Below are positions 1 through 7,010 of a stretch of 16,357 bases of DNA, piece after piece; the stretch's first letter is position 1; the number at the start of each line of letters is the position of its first letter. The stretch is taken from NCBI GenBank assembly GCA_910585815.1, contig CAJUFJ010000067.1, forward strand, positions 1 to 16,357, given 5' to 3'. The notes beneath the pieces are model-generated. The model was not told the origin of the DNA. It did not search any database and saw nothing but the letters and a program-made list of their open reading frames with translations. Position numbers and translations under genes: made by a program. Origin of the DNA: an uncultured Oscillospiraceae bacterium (GTDB lineage: Bacteria > Bacillota > Clostridia > Oscillospirales > Oscillospiraceae).

Positions 1-156
1 CTGGGGGCGCTCGCCGTAGCCGGAGCCGCCGCGGGGGGGCTGGGGGCGCTCGCCGTAGCTGGAGCCGCCGCGAGGGGCCTGGGGGCGCTCGCCGTAGCCG
101 GAGCTGCTGCGGGGGGATTGGGGCCGTTCGTTGTAACCGCCGCTGCGGGAGGGGGG
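1..156. repeat. 39-bp tandem repeat inside the partial CDS
   Basis: Four contiguous 39-bp units begin at 1, 40, 79 and 118. The first three differ at only a few bases; the fourth is more diverged. 39 bp is 13 codons, so copy-number change keeps the frame. The array may extend past the window start. There are no spacers, so this is not a CRISPR array. Confidence 0.9.
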
Positions 157-213
157 GCGGCGTTCGCCGCTGTCGCCGCTGCCGCGGGGCGTGGGGGTCT
201 GTCTGTCAGCCAT
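1..213 (-). CDS. N-terminus of YGERPQ/RGG-repeat protein (partial)
   Basis: Seen: an ATG at 213 (minus strand) with GGAGG 8 bases upstream opens a frame that stays open to the window edge, giving 71 codons. It starts MADRQTPTPRGSGDSGERR and then becomes a low-complexity region built from a 13-residue unit close to GYGERPQ(A/P)PRGGS, rich in Gly, Arg, Pro and Tyr. Family knowledge: such arginine/glycine-rich tails are usually disordered RNA-binding extensions attached to RNA helicases, rRNA methyltransferases or pseudouridine synthases. The catalytic part lies beyond the window, so the enzyme cannot be named. A good sigma-A promoter lies just upstream, divergent from the AAA ATPase gene. I am fairly sure it is a real gene and unsure of its function. 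Confidence 0.7.
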   Translation of the reverse strand, partial: MADRQTPTPRGSGDSGERRPPSRSGGYNERPQSPRSSSGYGERPQAPRGGSSYGERPQPPRGGSGYGERPQ

Positions 214-243
214 GCTTGATTCCTCCAAGTAAATACTGTTTCT

Positions 244-272
244 ATTCTACAGGGAAATTTCCTTCCCGTCAA
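244..272 (-). promoter_or_regulatory. sigma-A promoter of the YGERPQ-repeat gene
   Basis: On the minus strand TTGACG (267-272), a 17-bp spacer and TAGAAT (244-249) precede the GGAGG ribosome site and the ATG at 213. Spacing and hexamers fit a sigma-A promoter. Confidence 0.75.
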
Positions 273-330
273 CGGGTCTAAGTCGAAATAACAAAAAATT
301 CACGATTTTATGTCTACTTGCTCGGCCCGC

Positions 331-359
331 TTGACCGGGCGGCCCCTTTTTATTATAAT
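331..359 (+). promoter_or_regulatory. sigma-A promoter of the AAA ATPase gene
   Basis: TTGACC (331-336), a 17-bp spacer and a perfect TATAAT (354-359) predict a transcript start near 366. This rules out an in-frame upstream ATG at 318 and points to the ATG at 396 as the start. Confidence 0.85.
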
Positions 360-395
360 GGAAACACCAAATTTTTACGGGGAGATGGATGTGCT

Positions 396-1832
396 ATGAG
401 CACGGTCATGACCGCCAGCGAGGTCCACAAGCAGTATACCGCCACCGTTACCGCCTTTCGGAAGCTGATTCCCGACCCGGCCCTGCGGCTGGCCTTCGGC
501 CGGCAGGTGGACGGCTATGTCCGCCAGTACGCCCTGGGGGTGTGGCAGGCGGACAGCGCCAGCTCCATCTCCCCCCGGCACGTGGAGTTCTACAACGCCA
601 TCTGGACCCCGGGCAACCCGGTGCCCTCGGCGCTGTACTGGGAGGTGGCCTCCGGGGTGGCCAACTTCGACCTGTTCCAGCCCCCCGCCTTCTTCCAGGA
701 CCTGCGCCAGTACGACCGCCTGCGGGGCACCGCCCTGGCCCGGCGGTTTGCCGACGACCTCACCCTGCTGCTGCTCCTCTTTGCGGCGGTGGACGGGGTG
801 GTGAGCGAGAGCGAGGCGGGGTTTGTCAACGTGTGCAGCGAGGTGCTGCTGGAGCTGTGCGACAAAGACGGCCTGCGCACCGACCGGCCTGCCATCCGGG
901 CCGACCAGTTTTCCGCCCCCCGCCCCGGCGCTCACGCCGCTCCAGCTCCAAAGCAGGAGACGGCCCCCGCCAAACAGGAGGAGGCCCAGCCCCCGGCGGA
1001 GCCCGAGCCCACCCTGGAGGAGCTGCTGGCTGAGCTGGACGGGCTGTGCGGCCTGGACAAGGTGAAAAAGGACGTGAAAAGCCTTATCAACCTGGTGAAG
1101 GTGCGCAAGCTCCGGGAGGAAGCCGGCCTGCCCGTGCCCCCCATGTCCCTGCACCTGGTGTTCATGGGCAACCCGGGCACCGGCAAGACCACCGTGGCCC
1201 GTCTGCTGGCCAAAATTTACCACGCGGTGGGGGTGCTGTCCAAGGGCCAGCTGGTGGAGGTGGACCGGTCCGGCCTGGTGGCCGGCTTTGTGGGTCAGAC
1301 CGCCCTGAAGGCCCAGGAGGCCGTCCAGAAGGCCATCGGCGGGGTGCTGTTCATCGACGAGGCCTACGCCCTGGTCAACGCCGAGAGCGCCAACGACTTC
1401 GGCCACGAGGCCATCGAGGTCATCCTCAAGAATATGGAGGACCACCGGAAGGACCTGATTGTGATCGTGGCGGGGTACACCGACCGGATGGAGCAGTTTA
1501 TCCACGCCAACCCCGGTTTGGAATCCCGGTTTAACAAATACTTCTTCTTTGAGGACTACGACGGGAAACAGCTGATGGAGATTTTCCGGTCCATGTGCAA
1601 AAAGAACGGCTATACCCTCTCGGAGGAGGGGGAGCAGTTTATGGAGAAGGACCTGCAAGGGCTCTACGAGGAGCGGGACGAGAACTTCGGCAACGCCCGG
1701 GACGTGCGCAACCTCTTTGAGCAGGCGGTGGCCTGTCAGGCCGACCGGGTGTCCCAGCTGGAGGAGCCCACCAGGGAGCAGCTGATGGAGCTGAAGCCGG
1801 AGGATTTGGAGGAGGGCCACCATGGAGTTTAA
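396..1832 (+). CDS. SpoVK/CbbX-type AAA ATPase with helical N-terminal domain
   Basis: A 478-aa protein. Residues 1 to about 170 are mainly helical; the stretch around FADDLTLLLLLFAAVDGVVS resembles the acidic helical core of TerB-like domains (inference). A Pro/Ala/Glu-rich linker (about 173-212) leads to one AAA module of the CbbX/SpoVK family: Walker A GNPGTGKTT at 258-266, Walker B VLFIDE at 317-322, sensor-1-like VIVAGYTDRM and an arginine-finger-like NPGLESRF. The family forms ATP-driven hexameric remodelling rings; SpoVK acts in sporulation and CbbX reactivates Rubisco, but the substrate here is unknown. The ATG at 396 is chosen because an upstream ATG at 318 precedes the promoter; GGGGAG lies 11 bases before it. 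The last codons overlap the next gene by 11 bases, implying co-transcription. Confidence 0.9.
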   Translation: MSTVMTASEVHKQYTATVTAFRKLIPDPALRLAFGRQVDGYVRQYALGVWQADSASSISPRHVEFYNAIWTPGNPVPSALYWEVASGVANFDLFQPPAFFQDLRQYDRLRGTALARRFADDLTLLLLLFAAVDGVVSESEAGFVNVCSEVLLELCDKDGLRTDRPAIRADQFSAPRPGAHAAPAPKQETAPAKQEEAQPPAEPEPTLEELLAELDGLCGLDKVKKDVKSLINLVKVRKLREEAGLPVPPMSLHLVFMGNPGTGKTTVARLLAKIYHAVGVLSKGQLVEVDRSGLVAGFVGQTALKAQEAVQKAIGGVLFIDEAYALVNAESANDFGHEAIEVILKNMEDHRKDLIVIVAGYTDRMEQFIHANPGLESRFNKYFFFEDYDGKQLMEIFRSMCKKNGYTLSEEGEQFMEKDLQGLYEERDENFGNARDVRNLFEQAVACQADRVSQLEEPTREQLMELKPEDLEEGHHGV

Positions 1833-2301
1833 AAGAACCGACGGCCACAATGAGGATTTTATCGAAAACTGCCGGCTTCTTGACCTGGATCTGGACCGGC
1901 GCGTCGGAAAAGCGATCAAACGGGATAAATACAAGCAGTACAACCAGCTGGATAAAGTACAGGAAGCGATTGTCGTTTATCAGGGCGGACAGCCAATCGG
2001 CGGCGGCGCGATCAGAAGGTACGACGATAAGACCGCTGAGCTGAAACGGGTATTTGTGCGCCCTGAGTTCCAGGGGCAGGGGGTCGGAAGCAGGCTTGTC
2101 TCCCTGCTGATGGACTGGGCGGCGGAACTGGGCTATCACAGAATGATACTGGAAACCGGGGAATTGCTGGCGGAATCCTGCGCCGTATACAAGAAACTGG
2201 GCTTTCAGGTGATCCCCAATTACGGCCCCTACGTGGACATGCCGGAATCCCTGTGTATGGGGAGGGATTTGGAAGAGCCGCAGCCGGCTGGAGAAACATG
2301 A
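1822..2301 (+). CDS. GNAT family N-acetyltransferase
   Basis: A 159-aa single-domain GNAT. The acetyl-CoA pyrophosphate loop is RPEFQGQGVGSRL at 80-92 (the R/Q-x-x-G-x-G/A signature), preceded by the beta-4 strand AELKRVFVRP and followed by YKKLGF at 123-128, a typical C-terminal motif. The acceptor substrate cannot be read from sequence. The ATG at 1822 lies inside the end of the AAA ATPase gene and has GGAGGAGGG about 7 bases upstream, so translation is probably coupled. Codon use becomes visibly more A/T-rich than in the ATPase gene, suggesting a different origin. The TGA overlaps the ATG of the next gene (ATGA). Confidence 0.9.
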   Translation: MEFKRTDGHNEDFIENCRLLDLDLDRRVGKAIKRDKYKQYNQLDKVQEAIVVYQGGQPIGGGAIRRYDDKTAELKRVFVRPEFQGQGVGSRLVSLLMDWAAELGYHRMILETGELLAESCAVYKKLGFQVIPNYGPYVDMPESLCMGRDLEEPQPAGET

Positions 2302-2573
2302 AATTCGTGTTGGATACCAATTATTCCGCGGAGGAATTGAATGTTCTGGAAAGTCTTGGCTGTGAAGTCCTTTCTGAAATAAAGCTCTCCAAAACAAATT
2401 TTTCAGAATACGAAATACCGCGCCGGATGTTCCGGTATGGCGGCACTTACATCGCTGAAATCATAGATGACGAAACAGAAGGCCTCGTGTGGGCGGTTTT
2501 GTCAAAGTGGAAAGAAATTTACCATTTTTCAGCGTGCAGCGACAGCCTTGAAACCATCATACAGGGGCTGTAA
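2298..2573 (+). CDS. Hypothetical 91-aa protein
   Basis: The ATG at 2298 overlaps the acetyltransferase stop as ATGA, a classic translational-coupling arrangement, and is preferred over the in-frame ATG at 2253 buried in that gene. The protein begins MKFVLDTNYSAEELNVLESL and is acidic, with no membrane segment, signal peptide or cysteine motif. I do not recognise its family; the opening strand-Asp pattern only faintly recalls small PIN-like folds and is not enough for a call. The gene is distinctly AT-rich for this window (22 of 60 bases are G or C in 2341-2400), which together with the neighbouring broken gene suggests imported accessory DNA. Confidence 0.65.
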   Translation: MKFVLDTNYSAEELNVLESLGCEVLSEIKLSKTNFSEYEIPRRMFRYGGTYIAEIIDDETEGLVWAVLSKWKEIYHFSACSDSLETIIQGL

Positions 2574-2601
2574 AGCAGATATTTACAGGGAGGGAAAGCC
2601 G

Positions 2602-2879
2602 TTGGAAACCGCTGTACTCTACAAAATGATTGACGAGATCGACTGGTCCCAATATGAGACGGCCTACGGAAACGCCGCCCAGGATATCCCCCATTGGACA
2701 TTTTCCTGGGCTTCGCCGCCTGCACCGGGAGAAGCGCGGAGACGGATTGGGAGAAGCAGCTGCGGGACAAGCTGACCAGCCACCTGCCGGTGTTTGCCAG
2801 GCTTGTCTCCTCAGAAAACGAGGATATTTCCTATTTTTCAGGGCGAATTGTGGAAGAATTGACCGGGGAGGAGGGGTGA
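2602..2879 (+). pseudogene. Small HEAT-like gene with -1 frameshift in a C run
   Basis: A TTG at 2602 with GGGAGGG 7 bases upstream opens a frame reading METAVLYKMIDEIDWSQYET and AYGNAAQDIP, a start typical, as I recall, of small HEAT-repeat or immunity-like proteins (I-D-W...AYG.A..IP). After CCCCC at 2688-2692 this frame becomes Pro/Arg/Gly nonsense and stops at 2775, while the frame one base back continues plausibly as LDIFLGFAACTGRSAETDWE and ends with TGA at 2877-2879. Adding one C would restore a single protein of about 93 aa. So it is either a pseudogene, a homopolymer sequencing error, or (less likely) a programmed shift. A TTG at 2694 could start the second half alone. It lies between the unknown 91-aa gene and the DUF2716 gene on the same strand. 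Confidence 0.6.
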
Positions 2880-2883
2880 GCAG

Positions 2884-3411
2884 ATGGATACCTTCTATTC
2901 CATCCTGGGGGATGAGGAGTGCAGCCAAATTTGGGACCGGATCGACGCAGAACTGCAATTCCAGCCCAGCGTCCGGGTCAGTCAGGTGCCCTTCCGGCTT
3001 CCCGCGCCCTGGGTGGTCCACGATTTGACCTATTTCCCCGTGGAGCAGCGGTATGAGGACTTCAAGGAGACTGTGGTCCGGGCCCTGGTGGACTGCCTGG
3101 GAGAGGACGACTGGATTTACGCCCTGGATTGGCAGCACAGCGGCTTTCGCTACGACCCCCGCCGGCCCGTCACCGAGCACGACCACTGGGTGGAGGATGC
3201 GCGGTATGGCGGTGTGCTGGGCGGGGGCTACAACGCCTATTTTCCCGAATTCTACCCCGACGGGGACTATTACTTTTTCGTCCAGCGGGACCTAAAATGG
3301 GGCTATCTGGGCCACCCCTGGCGGCGGGAAATCTGGCTGTTCGGCGCGCCGCTGGTGGAGCGGCTGTCCCCGGAGCTGGAGGCGCTGGGCTTTCCGGTGA
3401 AGACGGTGTGA
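2884..3411 (+). CDS. DUF2716 domain protein
   Basis: A 175-aa soluble protein that fits the DUF2716 pattern: IYALDWQHSGFRYDP at 78-92, then PDGDYYFFVQRDLKWG (125-140) and YLGHPWRREIWLFG (141-154). No biochemical function is established for the family. The ATG at 2884 follows GGGGAGGAGGGG and lies 4 bases after the upstream frame's stop, so the gene belongs to the same transcript. Members often sit among mixed accessory genes, sometimes with immunity-type proteins, which suits the HEAT-like neighbour, but no toxin gene is present here. Family call fairly sure, role unknown. Confidence 0.75.
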   Translation: MDTFYSILGDEECSQIWDRIDAELQFQPSVRVSQVPFRLPAPWVVHDLTYFPVEQRYEDFKETVVRALVDCLGEDDWIYALDWQHSGFRYDPRRPVTEHDHWVEDARYGGVLGGGYNAYFPEFYPDGDYYFFVQRDLKWGYLGHPWRREIWLFGAPLVERLSPELEALGFPVKTV

Positions 3412-3413
3412 AC

Positions 3414-3437
3414 GTAGGGGCGGATATTATCCGCCCG
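3414..3437. repeat. Half-copy of TGTAGGG palindromic element
   Basis: GTAGGGGCGGATATTATCCGCC forms a small hairpin (GGCGGAT/ATCCGCC) directly behind the DUF2716 stop codon. Its first bases match the terminal sequence of the other TGTAGGG elements in the window. Confidence 0.6.
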
Positions 3438-3450
3438 CAGAATAAACGCA

Positions 3451-3518
3451 TGTAGGGCGCGCCGCCCCTGGAAGGACGCGGAGATGGAGCGCGGCGGGCC
3501 GGGTCATCCCGCCCTACA
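3451..3518. repeat. TGTAGGG palindromic (MITE/REP-like) element, 68 bp
   Basis: It starts TGTAGGGCG and ends with its complement, CGCCCTACA, with a GC-rich interior. It lies between the DUF2716 and cupin genes. No target-site duplication is obvious. Confidence 0.7.
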
Positions 3519-3554
3519 CAAGGTTACCATATAAATAATGAGGAGGAAAATACC

Positions 3555-3890
3555 ATGTTACTGAATTTCGACCAGATTGAGGAGAAGGTCATCCCCAAGA
3601 TGCGGGGCGGCGAGGGAGAGATGATTACCCGGATGTTTGTCAACGAGGACACCAAGATCATGCGGGGCTGCCTCACCCCCGGCAGCACCATCGGCCTGCA
3701 CACCCACGAGACTGACAGCGAAATGATTTTCATTCTCTCCGGCGCGGGCAAGGTGCTGTGCGACGGGGAGTATGAGCCCCTGTCCGCCGGGGCGGTCCAC
3801 TACTGCCCCAAGGGCCACGAGCACAGCCTGATTAACGACGGGACCGAGGACCTGGAGATTCTGGCTATGATCCCCACCCACGGCGCATGA
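3555..3890 (+). CDS. Single-domain cupin protein
   Basis: A 111-aa protein forming one complete cupin barrel. Motif 1 is G47-LHTHETDSE with metal ligands H49, H51 and E56; motif 2 is G79-x5-P85-K-G87-x2-H90-x3-N94, supplying the fourth ligand H90, so a metal-binding site appears intact. Small stand-alone cupins bind sugars, metals or small acids, and this one cannot be assigned a substrate. The ATG at 3555 has AGGAGG 8 bases upstream. The last codon overlaps the ATG of mtaB (ATGA at 3887-3890), so the two are translationally coupled; a functional link to tRNA modification is possible but not shown. Confidence 0.88.
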   Translation: MLLNFDQIEEKVIPKMRGGEGEMITRMFVNEDTKIMRGCLTPGSTIGLHTHETDSEMIFILSGAGKVLCDGEYEPLSAGAVHYCPKGHEHSLINDGTEDLEILAMIPTHGA

Positions 3891-5194
3891 GGGTAGCCTT
3901 CTACACCCTGGGCTGCAAGGTCAACCAGTACGAGACCCAGGCCCTGGAGCAGCTTTTTGCCGGCCGGGGGCACACCCTGGTCCCCTTCGAGGGGGAGGCG
4001 GATGTGTACATCATCAACTCCTGCACCGTCACGGCGGTGAGCGACAAGAAGTCCCGGCAGGTGGTGCGGCAGGCCCGGAAGCGGGCCCGGTCGGCGGTGG
4101 TGGCCCTGTGCGGCTGTTACCCCCAGACCCACCCGGGAGATGTGGCCGGCCTGCCTGTGGATATCGTGGCGGGCACCGGGGACCGTGTCAAATTTGTGGA
4201 GCTGGTGGAGCAGGCCTGGGCGGAGCGCCGGGAGAAAATCACCGCCCTGGACGACGCCATGAAGCGCCGGGTCTTCGAGCCCCTCCCCGCCGGGGGGCTG
4301 GAGGGGCGCACCCGGGCCATGCTCAAAGTGGAGGACGGGTGCGTCAACTTCTGTACCTACTGCATCATCCCCTACGCCCGGGGGCCGGTCCGCTCTTTGC
4401 CCCTTCACGACGCCGCCGCCCAGGCGGCCAAGCTGGCGGAGGAGGGCTACCGGGAGCTGGTGCTCACCGGAATTGAGATCTCCTCCTGGGGGCGGGATTT
4501 GAAAGACGGGACCTCCCTCATCGACCTGGTGGAGGCTGTCTGCGCCGCCGCGCCGGAGTGCCGGGTCCGGCTGGGGTCGCTGGAGCCCCGGACGGTCACA
4601 GAGGAGTTCTGCCGGCGGGCGGCGAAGCTGGACAACCTGTGCCCCCACTTTCACCTGTCCATGCAGTCCGGCTGCGACGCCACCCTGAGGCGGATGAACC
4701 GGAAATATGACACCGCCCGGTTTTTCGAGAGCGTCTGCCTGCTGCGGGAGCACTTCCAGAGCCCCGCTATTACCACCGACATGATTGTGGGCTTTCCGGG
4801 GGAGACGGAAGCGGAGTTTGTCCAGTCCCTGGACTTTATCCGGCGGTGCGCCTTTGCCGCCATGCACATCTTCCCCTACTCCAAGCGACCGGGCACCCCG
4901 GCGGCAGCTATGCCGGACCAGGTCCTCAACGCCGTGAAGGAGGAGCGGGCCCGTCTGGCGGCGGAGATCGCCGCCGGAATGGAGAATGACTACCTGTCCC
5001 AATTCCCGGGACAGAGGGAGGAAATCCTCTTTGAGGAGGAGCGGGAGGGCCTGTGGCGGGGCCACACCACCCGGTACTGCGAGGTGCGGGTCTCCAGCGG
5101 GGAGGACCTCCACAACCGGCTGCGGCAGGTGTCCGTCACCGGCGTGGGGGACGGATTTCTGGAGGGGGAAATATTAAATTTGGGAAACGGGTAG
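3887..5194 (+). CDS. mtaB: tRNA t6A37 methylthiotransferase MtaB
   Basis: 435 aa, the usual length for MtaB, which converts t6A37 of ANN-decoding tRNAs into ms2t6A using two iron-sulfur clusters. The N-terminal MTTase domain shows the three cluster cysteines at C10 (TLGCKVNQYE), C46 (INSCTVT) and C77 (GCYPQ). The radical-SAM motif is CVNFCTYC at 152-159 (C152, C156, C159), followed by IPYARGPVRS and the family signature LGSLEPRTV. DMIVGFPGETEAEF lies in the barrel, and about 65 C-terminal residues match a TRAM RNA-binding domain. MtaB is preferred over MiaB or RimO because of the GCKVNQYE start. It overlaps the cupin gene by 4 bases. TrmO, encoded about 7 kb downstream, modifies the same nucleoside. 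Confidence 0.93.
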   Translation: MRVAFYTLGCKVNQYETQALEQLFAGRGHTLVPFEGEADVYIINSCTVTAVSDKKSRQVVRQARKRARSAVVALCGCYPQTHPGDVAGLPVDIVAGTGDRVKFVELVEQAWAERREKITALDDAMKRRVFEPLPAGGLEGRTRAMLKVEDGCVNFCTYCIIPYARGPVRSLPLHDAAAQAAKLAEEGYRELVLTGIEISSWGRDLKDGTSLIDLVEAVCAAAPECRVRLGSLEPRTVTEEFCRRAAKLDNLCPHFHLSMQSGCDATLRRMNRKYDTARFFESVCLLREHFQSPAITTDMIVGFPGETEAEFVQSLDFIRRCAFAAMHIFPYSKRPGTPAAAMPDQVLNAVKEERARLAAEIAAGMENDYLSQFPGQREEILFEEEREGLWRGHTTRYCEVRVSSGEDLHNRLRQVSVTGVGDGFLEGEILNLGNG

Positions 5195-5205
5195 AATCTG
5201 CCGGT

Positions 5206-5220
5206 TAACGGTGGTATAAT
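5206..5220 (+). promoter_or_regulatory. Extended -10 promoter before the CofE-like gene
   Basis: TGGTATAAT (5212-5220) is a perfect -10 hexamer with the TGn extension. No good -35 lies 17 bases upstream. It would transcribe through the palindromic element at 5231-5280 into the CofE-like gene. Confidence 0.5.
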
Positions 5221-5230
5221 ATTCCCTGCG

Positions 5231-5280
5231 TGTAGGGGCGGCCTGTGGCCGCCCGTGGGCGCGCACAGCGCGCCCCTACA
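5231..5280. repeat. TGTAGGGGCGG palindromic element, 50 bp
   Basis: The cleanest copy. Terminal inverted repeats TGTAGGGGCG/CGCCCCTACA enclose two hairpins, GGGCGGCC-TGT-GGCCGCCC and GGGCGCGC-ACA-GCGCGCCC. It sits between mtaB and the CofE-like gene, within the predicted 5' leader of the latter. Confidence 0.85.
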
Positions 5281-5325
5281 TGGCAAAAGCGTCAAATGTG
5301 AAGCAAATGAGAGGAGCCCTGCCCC

Positions 5326-6024
5326 ATGAGTGAGAATTACAGCGCCAACCCCGGCAAGAATCTGGTCCGTGCCGTGGACGGCATCGACTATCTGCGCATC
5401 CCCGTAAAGACCCACCTGATCACCAAGGACGACGACATGGTGGACGTGGTGAACAAATACCCCAGGGAAAAAATGCAGCCGGGGGACATCCTGTTTATCT
5501 CGGAGAAGGCGGTGGCCTGCACCCAGAGCCGGGCCATCCCCATGGAGGACATACACCCCCGGAAGCTGGCGGTTACTCTGAGCCGCTACGTCACCAAAAC
5601 CCCTGCCGGCATCGGCCTGGGCATCCCCGAGACCATGGAGATGGCCCTTCAGGAGTGCGGCACCCTGCGGATTCTGTTTGCCGCCTTCTGCTCGGTTATC
5701 GGCAAGATATTCGGCCAGCGGGGCTGGTTTTACAACGTGGCCGGGCCCAAGGCCCGGGGCATCGACGGCCCCACCGAGGGCACCATTCCGCCCTATGACC
5801 ACTACGTGGTCCTCACCCCCGCCGACCCCATGGGGACGGCCAAGCGCCTGGCACAGGCGCTTGGATACCCCGTCGCCATTGTGGACATCAACGACCTGGG
5901 GGCCAACATCCTGGGCTTCTCCGAGAAGCAGCCCACCATGGACTGGCTGGCCCGGGCGCTGGGGGACAACCCCCTGGGCCAGGGGGAGGAGTGCACCCCC
6001 ATGGGCATCCTGCGCAAGGCGTAA
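5326..6024 (+). CDS. CofE-like (F420-0:glutamate ligase family) protein
   Basis: A 232-aa protein resembling the F420 gamma-glutamyl ligase fold: N-terminal RIPVKTHLITKDDDMVDVV (24-42), then PGDILFISEKAVACTQSR (52-69), a segment conserved in CofE/FbiB enzymes that attach glutamate to F420. Family knowledge: Clostridia of this kind generally do not make F420, and no F420 biosynthesis gene is nearby, so the true substrate is probably different. AGAGGAG lies about 9 bases before the ATG. It is followed 38 bases later by the PstS-like lipoprotein gene on the same strand, so a shared transcript is likely. Family call good, reaction uncertain. Confidence 0.8.
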   Translation: MSENYSANPGKNLVRAVDGIDYLRIPVKTHLITKDDDMVDVVNKYPREKMQPGDILFISEKAVACTQSRAIPMEDIHPRKLAVTLSRYVTKTPAGIGLGIPETMEMALQECGTLRILFAAFCSVIGKIFGQRGWFYNVAGPKARGIDGPTEGTIPPYDHYVVLTPADPMGTAKRLAQALGYPVAIVDINDLGANILGFSEKQPTMDWLARALGDNPLGQGEECTPMGILRKA

Positions 6025-6062
6025 TCCCCCGGTTTCCTTCCGCCACGAGAGGAGGTTTTTCC

Positions 6063-7007
6063 ATGAGACGACTGACCCTGTCCATGCTGCTGGCGGTCCT
6101 TCTGCTGGCGGCCTGCGGGCCCGGGGGAGAGACCGGCTCCGGCGCGTCCGGCGCGAGCTCTGAGCCGCCGGGCAGCGTGTCCGCCGGCGGGGAGGAGATG
6201 TTTGTCTTCACCCGGGACAACCTGCCCCGGCTGGACGGCTCCACCTCCACCGCCCCCCTGGCCCGGGCCATGTGCGCCGTGCTGCTGGGGGAGGACCTGG
6301 ACCAGGTGGCCGAGCTGGTCAACTTCAACCGCACCACCCAGTCCTTCCGCAACCTGATGGCCGGGGCGGCCGACCTGGTGCTGGCCGCCGAGCCCGCCCC
6401 GGAGGTACTGGCCGAGCTGGAGGGGGAGGGCCGGTGGCTGCTCACCCCCTTCGCCACCGACGCGCTGGTCTTTGTGGTGAACCGGGACAACCCGGTGGAC
6501 GGCCTGACCGCCGACCAGGTGCGGAAGATTTACACCGGAGAGATTACCAACTGGAGCCAGGTGGGGGGCGAGGACCTGGAGATTGTCCCCTTCCAGCGCA
6601 ACCAGGGGGCGGGCAGCCAGACCATGTTTGAAAAGGTGGTGATGGAGGGGGCGGAGTCTATGGAGCCCCCTGCCACCTGGACCTCCAACAGCATGGAGGG
6701 GCTGCTCAACGCGGTGCGGGAGTATGACAACTCCGCCGCCGCCCTGGGCTACACCGTCTACTACTACGCCAACGACATGGAGATGGCCAGGGGGCTGAAG
6801 GTGCTGGCCATCGACGGGGTGACCCCCTCGGCCCAGGCCATCCGGGCGGGGGAGTACCCCTTCCTCAACCCCTATTTCGTCTCCATTGACAGGGACGCCC
6901 CCCAGGACAGTCCCACCCGCATCCTCTACGACTGGGTGCTGGGGCCCGACGGCCAGAAGCTGGCGGCGCTGGAGGGCTACGTCCCCGTGACCGATGTGGA
7001 GGGCTGA
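6063..7007 (+). CDS. PstS-like substrate-binding lipoprotein
   Basis: 314 aa. A lipoprotein signal peptide MRRLTLSMLLAVLLLAAC has lipobox L15-A-A-C18, so the mature protein should be anchored by Cys18 on the outer face of the membrane. A Gly/Ser-rich spacer precedes a PstS/type-2 periplasmic-binding fold: DGSTSTAP at 58-65 (anion-binding loop), LTADQVRKIYTGEITNW at 148-164 and NQGAGSQTMFE at 180-190, all typical of phosphate-binding proteins. The ATG at 6063 follows AGAGGAGG by 7 bases. No permease or ATPase gene (pstCAB) is adjacent, so it may serve a transporter elsewhere or act as a sensor. A 3-base gap to the next lipoprotein gene implies one operon. Confidence 0.88.
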   Translation: MRRLTLSMLLAVLLLAACGPGGETGSGASGASSEPPGSVSAGGEEMFVFTRDNLPRLDGSTSTAPLARAMCAVLLGEDLDQVAELVNFNRTTQSFRNLMAGAADLVLAAEPAPEVLAELEGEGRWLLTPFATDALVFVVNRDNPVDGLTADQVRKIYTGEITNWSQVGGEDLEIVPFQRNQGAGSQTMFEKVVMEGAESMEPPATWTSNSMEGLLNAVREYDNSAAALGYTVYYYANDMEMARGLKVLAIDGVTPSAQAIRAGEYPFLNPYFVSIDRDAPQDSPTRILYDWVLGPDGQKLAALEGYVPVTDVEG

Positions 7008-7010
7008 GCC

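Noticed and set aside
1..156. CRISPR-like array
   Set aside because: The repeats are contiguous with no spacers and encode an in-frame peptide repeat.
318..395. In-frame ATG at 318 as the start of the AAA ATPase
   Set aside because: It lies upstream of the -35 and -10 boxes at 331-359, so it would not be in the mRNA.
375..1943. Long open frame (522 codons) on the minus strand opposite the AAA ATPase
   Set aside because: The composition is Leu/Gly/His/Val-rich with no domain, as expected from the antisense of GC-rich codons; the plus strand has clear AAA motifs.
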